The position numbers and the translations under genes were made by a program. Shown here one piece after another: positions 53,414 through 62,474 of a DNA stretch of 64,000 nucleotides. The notes under the pieces are model-generated. The model made no database searches. It was not told the DNA's origin and saw only the letters and a list, made by a program, of their open reading frames with translations. Each line of letters begins with the position of its first letter. Within the stretch, counting starts at the first letter, position 1. This DNA is from Zhouia amylolytica (GTDB taxonomy: Bacteria; Bacteroidota; Bacteroidia; Flavobacteriales; Flavobacteriaceae). Where the stretch lies: assembly GCF_900116365.1 (NCBI RefSeq), contig NZ_FPAG01000003.1, positions 1-64,000 on the forward strand, read 5' to 3'.

Positions 53414-54685
53414 ATGAGTACAAGATTTTCAACCAATTCATTACATGCAGGATACGATGTAAATGAGAACCGCACGTCAAGAGCAGTGCCAATTTATCAA
53501 ACAACATCATATGTTTTTAAGGATACAGATCATGCAGCTAATTTGTTCAACCTATCGGAACCAGGGTTTATTTATACCCGTTTAAATAATCCGACTAATG
53601 ATGTTCTTGAAAAGCGTTTAGCTGCTTTGGAAGGCGGAATAGGTGCAGTGGTAACCTCTTCGGGTACTGCCGCCACATTTACAGCTTTACTTAGTATATT
53701 AAAAGCAGGAGACCATATTGTGGCTTCAAATAGCCTGTATGGCGGAACTTATAATTTTTTAAACGTAACATTGCCTAGATTAGGTATAAATACATCCTTT
53801 GTAGATCCCTCTGACCCGGAAAATTTCAGAAAAGCCATCGCAGATAATACAAGGGTGGTGTTTGCTGAATCCTTAGGGAATCCAAAATTGGACGTTCTGG
53901 ATTTAAAGGCTATAGGAGAGGTGGCCCGGGAAGCTGAGGTTCCTTTTATTGTAGATAATACCGTGCCAACCCCATATCTTCTGAATCCTATTGCATATGG
54001 AGCGAATATTGTTATTCACTCGCTTACTAAATATCTAACAGGGAATGGAACTTCTTTAGGAGGGGTTATTATCGATGCAGGGAATTTTAATTGGGCTAAT
54101 GGTAAATTTCCCGAATTCACCGAGCCATCACCAGGTTACCACGGATTAGTATATCACGATGTTTTAAAGGAAGCAGCTTTTATAGCTAAGGTCAGGATAG
54201 AAGGATTGAGAGATTATGGAACCACCTTAAGTCCATATAATGCTTTTCAGACTTTGCAAGGATTGGAAACCCTCGAAATTAGGGTTAAAAAACATAGTGA
54301 AAATGCTTTGGAGTTAAGTGAATGGTTGCAAAAGCATGAAAAAGTGGAATGGGTTAATTACCCGGGATTAAAGTCTAGCTCTTATTTTGAACTGGCAAAT
54401 CAATATTTGCCTAAAGGGCAAAGTGGTCTCGTGACTTTTGGCTTAAAAGGAGGTTTTGAATCTGCGAAGAAGGTGGTAGATGGTGTAAAGATATTTTCTT
54501 TGTTAGCTAATTTCGGAGATGCAAAATCTTTAATTATCCACCCGGCAAGTACAACTCACCAACAGTTGGACGAGTCAGAACAAGAGTCTACAGGAGTTAC
54601 TTTAGATTTAATAAGGATATCTGTAGGCTTAGAAGATATTGAAGATCTTAAAGCAGATTTAGAACAGGCCTTTGCTCATATATAA
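53414..54685 (+). CDS. metY: O-acetylhomoserine aminocarboxypropyltransferase (O-acetylhomoserine sulfhydrylase)
   Basis: 423 residues from ATG 53414; the ORF upstream of it crosses the terminator and is rejected. PLP-dependent enzyme of the Cys/Met family that joins sulfide to O-acetylhomoserine to give homocysteine. The PLP lysine lies in Ile-His-Ser-Leu-Thr-Lys-Tyr near residue 204. The long form and Thr-Pro-Tyr-Leu segment fit MetY rather than MetZ. It is controlled by the attenuator at 53266-53387. Its substrate is made by the next gene. Confidence 0.93.
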   Translation: MSTRFSTNSLHAGYDVNENRTSRAVPIYQTTSYVFKDTDHAANLFNLSEPGFIYTRLNNPTNDVLEKRLAALEGGIGAVVTSSGTAATFTALLSILKAGDHIVASNSLYGGTYNFLNVTLPRLGINTSFVDPSDPENFRKAIADNTRVVFAESLGNPKLDVLDLKAIGEVAREAEVPFIVDNTVPTPYLLNPIAYGANIVIHSLTKYLTGNGTSLGGVIIDAGNFNWANGKFPEFTEPSPGYHGLVYHDVLKEAAFIAKVRIEGLRDYGTTLSPYNAFQTLQGLETLEIRVKKHSENALELSEWLQKHEKVEWVNYPGLKSSSYFELANQYLPKGQSGLVTFGLKGGFESAKKVVDGVKIFSLLANFGDAKSLIIHPASTTHQQLDESEQESTGVTLDLIRISVGLEDIEDLKADLEQAFAHI

Positions 54686-54773
54686 TATACCAAATAATAT
54701 AACTAATGTATTGGCTATTTTAAGAATAATACGTTTCTTTGCATTTCAAAAGTTCAACGACTTACTGAGAAAT

Positions 54774-54882
54774 GTTATCAAGAAAGGTGGAGGGATTAGA
54801 CCCAAAGAAACCTTAGCAACCCTTTGACTTGTCAGAGAAGGTGCTGCATTCTACCTCAAATTACAACTTGAGGATAGATAAC
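54774..54882 (+). ncRNA. SAM-I (S-box) riboswitch upstream of the metX fusion
   Basis: The sequence has the S-box core AAGAAAGGTGGAGGGA, then AAACCTTAGCAACC and AAGGTGCTGCATTCTACC, which are conserved in SAM-I aptamers. P1 closes it: GTTATC (54774-54779) with GATAAC (54877-54882). A CCTCAA...TTGAGG hairpin (P4) sits near the 3' end. It should lower expression when SAM is high. Weak promoter-like TTTCTTTG lies about 30 bp upstream. Confidence 0.92.
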
Positions 54883-54907
54883 AATAAGAATTTTCTTTTG
54901 TGATTTT

Positions 54908-54925
54908 CTACACCTTTCTTTTTAA
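54908..54925 (+). promoter_or_regulatory. Possible expression platform of the SAM-I riboswitch
   Basis: CACCTTTCTT at 54911-54920 is the exact complement of the aptamer strand AAGAAAGGTG at 54780-54789, and the match extends to 16 of 19 positions. This 3' segment could displace P1/P2 of the aptamer, so the two states would exclude each other. T-rich sequence follows. I cannot tell whether transcription or translation is affected. Confidence 0.55.
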
Positions 54926-54951
54926 CCTTTTTCGAAGTCAATAAAATATAA

Positions 54952-57900
54952 TTGACCTTGGATAATAATTTATTACAACTTCAGATAAATAATTTTACGA
55001 CCGAAAGTGGATCAAGTCAAGAGTTGACTTTGTCATATCAAATATTTGGTCAGCCATTGCATACTGCTCCTGTGGTGTTAGTAAATCATGCGCTTACAGG
55101 AAACTCTAATGTTTCCGGAAAAACGGGGTGGTGGAAAGAATTAATAGGAGAAGGTAAATGTATAGATACTAATGAGTATACCCTGCTTTCATTTAACATT
55201 CCGGGTAATGGATACGATGGATTTACGATAGATGAATATAAGGATTTCGTGGCACGGGATATCGCGAAGATCTTCTTGTCTGGTCTTGAGATTTTAGGAA
55301 TTGAAAAACTTTATGCACTCATCGGAGGTTCGCTTGGAGGAGGAATCGCATGGGAAATGGCTGTTTTAAATCCAGATATAACGGAGCACCTAATCCCGGT
55401 GGCGAGTGACTGGAAATCTACGGATTGGCTGATCGCGAATTGTCAAATACAAGAACGTATACTGCTTAATTCTAAAGATCCGGTGCATGATGCAAGAATG
55501 CATGCAATGTTGTGCTATCGAACCCCGGAATCATTCAAAGAGCGTTTTCATAGAACAACTAATGATGAATTGCAGGTTTTTAATGTAGAAAGTTGGTTAA
55601 TGCATCATGGGAAAAAGTTACAGGAAAGATTTCAGGTGTCAGCATATCTTTTGATGAATCAACTTTTAAAAACAATAGATGTTTCAAGAGGAAGAAAAGA
55701 GTTGTATCATATTTTGGAAACAATCAAAGCGAATATCCATATTATAGGGGTCGATTCAGATCAGTTTTTTACTCCTGAGGAGAATAGAGAAACCTACAAA
55801 CACTTAGCTCAGGCGAAACCAAATGTTGTATATAGTGAGATCCATTCTTTACATGGTCATGACGCTTTTCTAATTGAGCATGAGCAATTGGAAGAAATAT
55901 TAAGTCCGGTTTTTCAAAAAGGTAAGAAAAGTAATGGGATAAAAGTGCTGAAATTTGGTGGTAAATCATTGGCTAATGGAGAGGGGATCAATAATGTCTT
56001 AAATATATTAGAATCCAAAATTCAAAATAATGACCGTATTGCAGTGGTGGTTTCAGCTAGAGGTAGCGCCACCGACGATTTGGAAAATATTTTGAATCGA
56101 GCAGCTCAAAATACCGATTATAAGCATCTTCTGGAGGCATTCAAAGCGTATCAAAAGGCAGATTATACTGTAGATTTTAGTAAAGAATTTTCAGAATTAG
56201 AAAAGGTCTTTGAAGGAGTAAGATTGTTAGGTGATTATAGTGATAAAATTAAAGATCATGTGCTTTCTCAGGGAGAATTATTATCAGCAAAACTCATTAC
56301 ACATCTTTTAAGTGAAAAGGGGATTAAAGCTGTTTTTACGGATAGCCGTGATCTAATAAAAACAGACAATAAGTTTGGTAACGCTCAACCAATACATAAT
56401 GTGTCAAAAGAAAATGTAGTAGATTATTTTTCGAAGAATGGTAATTCAATACATATTGTAACAGGATTTATTGGGAGTACGTTAAACAATGAAACGACAA
56501 CGTTGGGGAGAAATGGCAGTAATTATTCTGCTTCCTTAATAGCCAATTTTTTAAATGCAGATGAACTGCAAAATTATACCCATGTAGACGGTATTTTTAC
56601 GGCGAATCCAGATATGGTTAAAAATGCTGAGCAAATAGAGCAGCTTTCCTATAATGAAGCGAATGAACTGGCAAATTTTGGTGCAAACATCTTGCACGCC
56701 AAAACGATCATTCCATTGATAGAAAAAAATATCCCACTGAGAATATTAAATACCTTCAATAAAAATAGTAAAGGAACTTTAATAACAGCAACCCCAAGTC
56801 AAAAAGGTATTAAATCACTTTCAGTTTTAGATAATGTTGCATTATTGAATCTGGAGGGTAGAGGTCTTTTAGGGAAGTCTGGTGTTGATGCAAGGATTTT
56901 CAAGGCATTGGGAGATGCAGGAATTAGCGTAAGTATAATTGCTCAAGGCTCGTCTGAAAGAGGCATAGGTCTGGTGATAAACACGGAAAAGGCAGAGGCT
57001 GCCAAAAATGCGCTGGAGAGAGAATTTGAAATAGATTTTCACTCGAATGATGTTAGTAAAATATCCTACACGGATGAAGTAGCAGTGATTTCTATTGTTG
57101 GACAGGATCTGAGTACTTTTCATAAGCCGTATAATACCTTGATTAAAAATAACATTGTTCCTATTTTATTTAATAACACTGTTACAGGTAAAAATGTGAG
57201 TCTTGTAGTAAGTCAAAATGATTTGCACAAAGCTATCAATGTGATGCATGGTGAAATCTTTGGTATATCCAAGAAAGTAAATATCGCTGTATTTGGTCAT
57301 GGTACCGTAGGAGGAACATTGATAGATCAGGTATTAGCATCTAAAGCTTCTATCGAAGAAAGAAAAAATGTGAACTTAAACATTTTTGCAGTTGCAAATT
57401 CTCGAAAAGTTTTGTTTGCAGAAGAAGGAGTTGATGAAAATTGGGAAACAGCCTTGAAACTATCTGAGGTTCCATCGAGCGTTGATGCGATAGTCGATTT
57501 TGCCAGAGAACACCACTTAGAGAACCTAATAGCTGTTGATAATACTGCAAATAAGGATTTTGTGGGGCATTATATTGAGTTGGTAGAAAATGGTTTCGAC
57601 CTGGTATCATCCAATAAAATTGCCAATACTTTAGGGTATGAGTTTTATAAGGAATTAAGAGTAAAATTAGACGAAAGACAAAAGCAGTATTTGTATGAGA
57701 CAAATGTTGGAGCAGGACTTCCTTTAATTGATACCATACGAATTTTACATTTATCAGGAGAAAATATTACGCGTATAAGAGGCGTGTTCTCAGGAACTTT
57801 AAGTTTCTTGTTTAATACTTTTTCTTCTAAAGATAAACCGTTTAGCGAAGTATTAAAACAAGCGATTGATAGTGGTTTTACAGAACCGGACCCTAGAGAA

Positions 57901-58353
57901 GATCTTAATGGAAATGACGTGGGTAGGAAATTATTAATACTTGCCAGAGAACTTGATTTGCAAAACGAGTTTACCGATGTAAATATCCAAAATTTAGTTC
58001 CTGAAGAAATAAGAGAGGGAGGAGTTGAAGATTTCCTGGGGAATTTAAATGCTTTTGATGCTCCTTATAAAAGTATTAAAGAAAGCCAAAAAGAAGGACA
58101 TGTGCTTCGATATGTAGGTGACCTGCATGGTGATCTACAGCAAGATAAAGGAGTGCTCGATGTAAAATTAACATCCGTCCCTGCAAATAGTGCTTTGGGG
58201 CAGGTGAGTGGAGCAGATTCTATTTTTGAAATTTATACAGAATCATATGGAGACCGACCTATCGTTATTCAGGGAGCAGGTGCAGGAGCCGCTGTTACAG
58301 CCCGAGGAGTGTTTGGCGATATTTTAAAACTAACCGAAAAAAATAACTCATGA
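54952..58353 (+). CDS. metX: Trifunctional homoserine O-acetyltransferase - aspartokinase - homoserine dehydrogenase
   Basis: 1133 residues in one frame. Residues 1-325 are MetX (alpha/beta hydrolase; nucleophile in Gly-Gly-Ser-Leu-Gly-Gly near residue 131, terminal His in Gly-His-Asp near 303). Residues 330-775 are aspartokinase (Lys-Phe-Gly-Gly-Lys-Ser) with two ACT-like regulatory segments. Residues 777-1133 are homoserine dehydrogenase (Gly-His-Gly-Thr-Val-Gly-Gly). It catalyses aspartate to aspartyl phosphate, and aspartate semialdehyde to homoserine to O-acetylhomoserine; aspartate semialdehyde dehydrogenase must act between. No ATG is near the start. TTG 54952 or TTG 54958 is used; the in-frame TAA at 54949 rules out anything earlier. 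Preceded by a SAM-I riboswitch. Confidence 0.92.
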   Translation: MTLDNNLLQLQINNFTTESGSSQELTLSYQIFGQPLHTAPVVLVNHALTGNSNVSGKTGWWKELIGEGKCIDTNEYTLLSFNIPGNGYDGFTIDEYKDFVARDIAKIFLSGLEILGIEKLYALIGGSLGGGIAWEMAVLNPDITEHLIPVASDWKSTDWLIANCQIQERILLNSKDPVHDARMHAMLCYRTPESFKERFHRTTNDELQVFNVESWLMHHGKKLQERFQVSAYLLMNQLLKTIDVSRGRKELYHILETIKANIHIIGVDSDQFFTPEENRETYKHLAQAKPNVVYSEIHSLHGHDAFLIEHEQLEEILSPVFQKGKKSNGIKVLKFGGKSLANGEGINNVLNILESKIQNNDRIAVVVSARGSATDDLENILNRAAQNTDYKHLLEAFKAYQKADYTVDFSKEFSELEKVFEGVRLLGDYSDKIKDHVLSQGELLSAKLITHLLSEKGIKAVFTDSRDLIKTDNKFGNAQPIHNVSKENVVDYFSKNGNSIHIVTGFIGSTLNNETTTLGRNGSNYSASLIANFLNADELQNYTHVDGIFTANPDMVKNAEQIEQLSYNEANELANFGANILHAKTIIPLIEKNIPLRILNTFNKNSKGTLITATPSQKGIKSLSVLDNVALLNLEGRGLLGKSGVDARIFKALGDAGISVSIIAQGSSERGIGLVINTEKAEAAKNALEREFEIDFHSNDVSKISYTDEVAVISIVGQDLSTFHKPYNTLIKNNIVPILFNNTVTGKNVSLVVSQNDLHKAINVMHGEIFGISKKVNIAVFGHGTVGGTLIDQVLASKASIEERKNVNLNIFAVANSRKVLFAEEGVDENWETALKLSEVPSSVDAIVDFAREHHLENLIAVDNTANKDFVGHYIELVENGFDLVSSNKIANTLGYEFYKELRVKLDERQKQYLYETNVGAGLPLIDTIRILHLSGENITRIRGVFSGTLSFLFNTFSSKDKPFSEVLKQAIDSGFTEPDPREDLNGNDVGRKLLILARELDLQNEFTDVNIQNLVPEEIREGGVEDFLGNLNAFDAPYKSIKESQKEGHVLRYVGDLHGDLQQDKGVLDVKLTSVPANSALGQVSGADSIFEIYTESYGDRPIVIQGAGAGAAVTARGVFGDILKLTEKNNS

Positions 58354-59519
58354 GTAAGAATCATTTTGAAACAGATGCAGTAAGAACACAGCTTAATAGA
58401 TCTGAATTTTTAGAGCACTCAGTGCCAATGTACGTAACTTCAAGCTTTGTTTTTGAAGATGCAGAAGATATGAGGGCTTCTTTTTCTGAAGAAAAGCAAA
58501 GAAACATTTATAGTCGTTTCACCAATCCAAATACCTCTGAGTTCGTAGAGAAGATTTGTAAGATGGAAGGAGCGGAGGCGGGTTATGCATTTGCTACGGG
58601 AATGGCTGCTGTTTTTTCTACGTTCGCTGCATTGTTGGATAGTGGTGATCATATAGTTTCTGCACGTTCGGTATTTGGTTCAACCCATACCTTGTTTACT
58701 AAATACCTTCCAAAATGGAATATAGAAACATCCTATTTTAAGGTTAATGAGCCTGATAAAATAGAAAGCTTGATTAAACCAAATACAAAGATTCTTTTCG
58801 CTGAGTCACCAACAAATCCTGCGGTTGATGTTCTTGATCTTGAGTATTTGGGTGAAATAGCTAAAAAACACAATCTAATATTAGTAATCGATAACTGTTT
58901 TGCTACGCCATACTTACAACAACCAATTGAGTTTGGTGCAGATATCGTTATACACTCGGCTACCAAGCTTATTGACGGACAGGGTAGAGTGCTTGGAGGA
59001 GTTGCCGTGGGGCGTCAGGACTTAATTCGTGAAATTTATCTTTTTAGTAGAAACACAGGACCGGCCATGTCTCCTTTTAATGCATGGGTCCTGTCAAAGA
59101 GTTTGGAAACACTGGCAGTACGTGTAGAAAAGCATTGCCAGAATGCAGTTAAACTGGCGGAATTCTTGGATAAACATGATAAAGTAAACTTTGTTAAGTA
59201 TCCATTTCTTAAATCACATCCGCAGTATGAGGTTGCCAGGAAACAAATGAAGCTTGGAGGGAATATTGTAGCCTTTGAAATAAAAGGAGGAATTGAAGCC
59301 GGACGTAAATTTTTAAATAATATAAAAATGTGTTCGCTCTCTGCTAACCTTGGAGATACCAGAACGATTGTAACGCACCCTGCCTCAACAACGCATAGTA
59401 AGTTGAGTGAGGATGACAGAATGGAAGTCGGTATATCTGATGGTTTGGTGCGTGTTTCAGTTGGTTTGGAACATGTTGATGATGTTATAAAAGACATTTC
59501 ACAGGCCCTAAGTAGTTAA
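58350..59519 (+). CDS. metZ: Trans-sulfuration PLP enzyme, O-succinylhomoserine sulfhydrylase (MetZ) type
   Basis: 389 residues. The PLP lysine is in Ile-His-Ser-Ala-Thr-Lys near residue 209. It is shorter than MetY and has the MetZ-like Gly-Arg-Val-Leu-Gly-Gly after the lysine. It could use O-acetylhomoserine, given the metX fusion upstream, or act as a cystathionine gamma-synthase or lyase; the sequence alone does not decide. Its ATG overlaps the fusion gene by 4 bp, so translation is coupled and both depend on the SAM-I riboswitch. Confidence 0.85.
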   Translation: MSKNHFETDAVRTQLNRSEFLEHSVPMYVTSSFVFEDAEDMRASFSEEKQRNIYSRFTNPNTSEFVEKICKMEGAEAGYAFATGMAAVFSTFAALLDSGDHIVSARSVFGSTHTLFTKYLPKWNIETSYFKVNEPDKIESLIKPNTKILFAESPTNPAVDVLDLEYLGEIAKKHNLILVIDNCFATPYLQQPIEFGADIVIHSATKLIDGQGRVLGGVAVGRQDLIREIYLFSRNTGPAMSPFNAWVLSKSLETLAVRVEKHCQNAVKLAEFLDKHDKVNFVKYPFLKSHPQYEVARKQMKLGGNIVAFEIKGGIEAGRKFLNNIKMCSLSANLGDTRTIVTHPASTTHSKLSEDDRMEVGISDGLVRVSVGLEHVDDVIKDISQALSS

Positions 59520-59525
59520 ATATCC

Positions 59526-59565
59526 AAAAAAAAGTATGCTTATCTCAAAAAAAGGTATACTTTTG
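59526..59565 (+). promoter_or_regulatory. Tandem A-tract repeats overlapping the sir promoter
   Basis: AAAAAAAAGTATGCTTAT (59526-59543) and AAAAAAAGGTATACTTTT (59547-59564) match at 15 of 18 positions and are 21 bp apart, two helix turns. The second contains the -7 element TACTTTTG at 59558-59565. They look like a double operator, or curved DNA, for the sulfite-reduction genes. Confidence 0.5.
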
Positions 59566-59603
59566 CCAATAAATCTATTAACCTATAGACTAAGTAGAGT
59601 ATT

Positions 59604-61694
59604 ATGCAGAGCTTTAGAACTGAGATAGAAAACCCAATAGTGGAGAAGGATATAATCGAATTAGAAAAGAAGATTCGATTGTTTAAAGAAGGAAAAGTTG
59701 ATGAAGAACGTTTCCGTAGTTTAAGATTAGCACGTGGTGTTTACGGGCAAAGACAGGAAGGGGTTCAAATGATTCGTATTAAGCTACCTTATGGAAAGGT
59801 TACAGGAGATCAGTTGCATAGAATTGCTGATGTTTCAGATGAATATTCCACAGGTCGACTGCATATAACCACACGTCAGGATATTCAAATCCATTATGTG
59901 AGTTTAGATAGAACTCCTGAACTATGGGCTGATTTAGAAAAGAGTGATGTAACTTTAAGAGAGGCATGTGGTAATACTGTCCGTAACGTAACTGCAAGTG
60001 AAGCGGCTGGTATTGATACAGATGAACCATTTGATGTATCCCCCTATGCACATGCTGTATTCCAGTTTTTCTTAAGGAATCCGGTTTGCCAGGAAATGGG
60101 ACGTAAGTTTAAAATGAGTTTTTCTTCTTCTGATAAAGACACGGCATTAAGCTATATTCATGACCTTGGGTTTATTCCTAAATTGAAAGATGGAGTAAGA
60201 GGTTTTAAAGTTTTATTAGGTGGAGGATTAGGTTCTCAGCCACGTCATGCTGATGTCATTTACGATTTTATAGAAGTTGAGCAGATTGTTCCTCTGATAG
60301 AAAGTGTTTTAAGAATTTTTGATCGCCATGGAGAAAGAGCAAGAAGGATGAAGGCGAGAATGAAATTTCTTATAAAAGATATAGGGTTGGAAAGTTTTCT
60401 TCAATTAGTGGATGAAGAAAGGAAAGCCTTAGCATATCAATCCTATCCAATTGAAACTTCAGGTTTTGACTTGGATCTTTCAAAGGTTGGATTGAAGGTG
60501 CCAAATGTAAACATTGCAGATGTTGCGCCATATGAAGAATGGTTAAAAACTAATGTGATTCCTCAAAAGCAAGAAGGGTTTTATGCTATAGGAGTCAAGG
60601 TTAAATTAGGAGATTTCTATACCGATAAGGCAAGAAAGTTAGCTGATTTGGTAAAAGAATACGCAGGGGATGAAATCAGATTAACATTGCGACAGGATAT
60701 TCTAATCCGTCATGTTCGGAAAGAATTACTGCCTTTCTTCTACTCTGAGCTACAAGAGCTGGGATTTACAGAGTTGGGTTATAATTCTACATTAGATATA
60801 ACCGCTTGCCCCGGAACGGATACCTGTAATTTGGGAATTGCCAGTAGTACCGGTATAGCAGTTGAGTTAGAGCGTGTATTAAAAGATGAATATCCTGAAT
60901 ATGTAAACAATCAGGATGTAACGATTAAGATTAGTGGGTGTATGAATGCCTGTGGTCAGCACAATATGGCTCATATCGGATTTCAAGGAATGTCGATTAA
61001 GGCTAATAAACTAGTCGCTCCGGCTTTACAGATTTTGTTAGGTGGAGGAGTTCTTGGAGATGGTAAAGGACGTTTTGCTGATAAAGTAATTAAAGTTCCA
61101 TCTAAGAGAGGTCCGGATGCATTGAGATTTATACTCGATAATTATAAGTCGAACGCTGAAGAAAATGAAGATTTCCTTAAGTATTACGATCGTCAAGGTG
61201 AAAAATATTTTTATGAGCTGTTAAAGCCATTATCTGATACAACCAATCTTACTGAAGATGATTTTATTGATTGGGGGCACGATGAGGAATATGTGAAAGC
61301 AGTTGGAGTAGGAGAATGTGCCGGAGTGGTTATCGATTTGGTTGCAACACTTTTATTTGAAAGTGAAGAAAAAAATAATAGCGCAGAAGAATCCTTAGCA
61401 CAAGGGCGATGGGCAGATAGTATTTATCACGCCTATACAGCAATAGTTAATACTGCTAAAGCACTTTTAGTTGCGGAAGGTTTAAATACCAATTCTCAGG
61501 CAAGTATAATAAAACAGTTTGATGAAGTTTTTGTGGAAACAGGAAAGTTTGCTATTGATGGCTCATTTTCAGGATTGGCATATCAAATCAAGGAAAATGA
61601 ACCAACACAACACTTTGCAGAATCATATTTAAAAGATTCAAAAGCATTTTATCATAAAGCAGATCAATTTAGAAAACATGAAGTGGAATCATAA
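59604..61694 (+). CDS. Ferredoxin-type nitrite/sulfite reductase with C-terminal HEPN-like domain
   Basis: 696 residues. Residues 1-550 form the siroheme and [4Fe-4S] sulfite/nitrite reductase: Asn-Thr-Val-Arg-Asn-Val near residue 130, Cys-Pro-Gly-Thr-Asp-Thr-Cys near residue 400 and Gly-Cys-Met-Asn-Ala-Cys-Gly-Gln-His near residue 445 hold the four cluster cysteines. The last ~130 residues are a HEPN-like helical domain, Ser-Ile-Tyr-His-Ala-Tyr-Thr-Ala, not found in E. coli enzymes. The siroheme genes downstream favour sulfite reduction. Confidence 0.9.
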   Translation: MQSFRTEIENPIVEKDIIELEKKIRLFKEGKVDEERFRSLRLARGVYGQRQEGVQMIRIKLPYGKVTGDQLHRIADVSDEYSTGRLHITTRQDIQIHYVSLDRTPELWADLEKSDVTLREACGNTVRNVTASEAAGIDTDEPFDVSPYAHAVFQFFLRNPVCQEMGRKFKMSFSSSDKDTALSYIHDLGFIPKLKDGVRGFKVLLGGGLGSQPRHADVIYDFIEVEQIVPLIESVLRIFDRHGERARRMKARMKFLIKDIGLESFLQLVDEERKALAYQSYPIETSGFDLDLSKVGLKVPNVNIADVAPYEEWLKTNVIPQKQEGFYAIGVKVKLGDFYTDKARKLADLVKEYAGDEIRLTLRQDILIRHVRKELLPFFYSELQELGFTELGYNSTLDITACPGTDTCNLGIASSTGIAVELERVLKDEYPEYVNNQDVTIKISGCMNACGQHNMAHIGFQGMSIKANKLVAPALQILLGGGVLGDGKGRFADKVIKVPSKRGPDALRFILDNYKSNAEENEDFLKYYDRQGEKYFYELLKPLSDTTNLTEDDFIDWGHDEEYVKAVGVGECAGVVIDLVATLLFESEEKNNSAEESLAQGRWADSIYHAYTAIVNTAKALLVAEGLNTNSQASIIKQFDEVFVETGKFAIDGSFSGLAYQIKENEPTQHFAESYLKDSKAFYHKADQFRKHEVES

Positions 61695-62463
61695 AGTGCC
61701 AAAATTAACAGTAGTTGGGGCAGGACCAGGAGATGCAGATTTGATTACTTTAAAAGGAATTAAAGCGTTACAAAGTGCAGACGTGGTGTTATACGATGCT
61801 CTGGTGAATAAAGAATTGTTAGATCATGCACCACATGCAGAGCAAATATTTGTGGGTAAACGAAAAGGATGTTATACATACGGGCAAGATCAAATAAATG
61901 AGTTGATAGTAGCAAGAGGACATTCTCACGGACACGTGGTTCGTCTTAAAGGAGGAGATCCATTTGTTTTTGGACGTGGAGCTGAAGAAATGGAATATGC
62001 CGCCCTACATGGGTTGATTACCGAATTTGTACCTGGTATTTCGTCTTCTTTAGCGGTGCCAGGCTATCAAAATGTACCCCTGACCAAAAGAGGGAGTTCA
62101 GAAAGTTTTTGGGTAATTACCGGTACGACTAAAGATCATAAAATATCTGGAGATGTAGAGCTCGCTGCAAAATCAACTGCAACGGTGGTAATCCTTATGG
62201 GAATGGGGAAGCTGGCAGAAATTGTAAAGGTTTTTAAACAAGAGGGTAAACATGAGTTGCCAGTAGCTATTATTCAAAACGGAACAACCCCAGAAGAAAA
62301 GGTAGGTGTTGGTACTGTAAATACAATTGAAACCATTGTTAAAGATCAAAATTTGGCAAATCCGGCAATTATTGTTCTGGGTTCTGTGGTAAATCACCGT
62401 GAACAAATTTTATCCTTACAAGAGAAAATTAATATAGAATCGTCGTTTGTAGCGGCATCGTAA
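61678..62463 (+). CDS. cobA: Uroporphyrinogen-III C-methyltransferase
   Basis: 261 residues. It makes precorrin-2, the precursor of siroheme. Signature Val-Gly-Ala-Gly-Pro-Gly-Asp-Ala-Asp-Leu-Ile near residue 14 and Arg-Leu-Lys-Gly-Gly-Asp-Pro-Phe-Val-Phe-Gly-Arg-Gly near residue 88. ATG 61678 overlaps the reductase gene by 17 bp; GTG 61696, 1 bp after its stop, is a possible alternative. Confidence 0.94.
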   Translation: MKWNHKVPKLTVVGAGPGDADLITLKGIKALQSADVVLYDALVNKELLDHAPHAEQIFVGKRKGCYTYGQDQINELIVARGHSHGHVVRLKGGDPFVFGRGAEEMEYAALHGLITEFVPGISSSLAVPGYQNVPLTKRGSSESFWVITGTTKDHKISGDVELAAKSTATVVILMGMGKLAEIVKVFKQEGKHELPVAIIQNGTTPEEKVGVGTVNTIETIVKDQNLANPAIIVLGSVVNHREQILSLQEKINIESSFVAAS

Positions 62464-62474
62464 ATCTGAGAATT

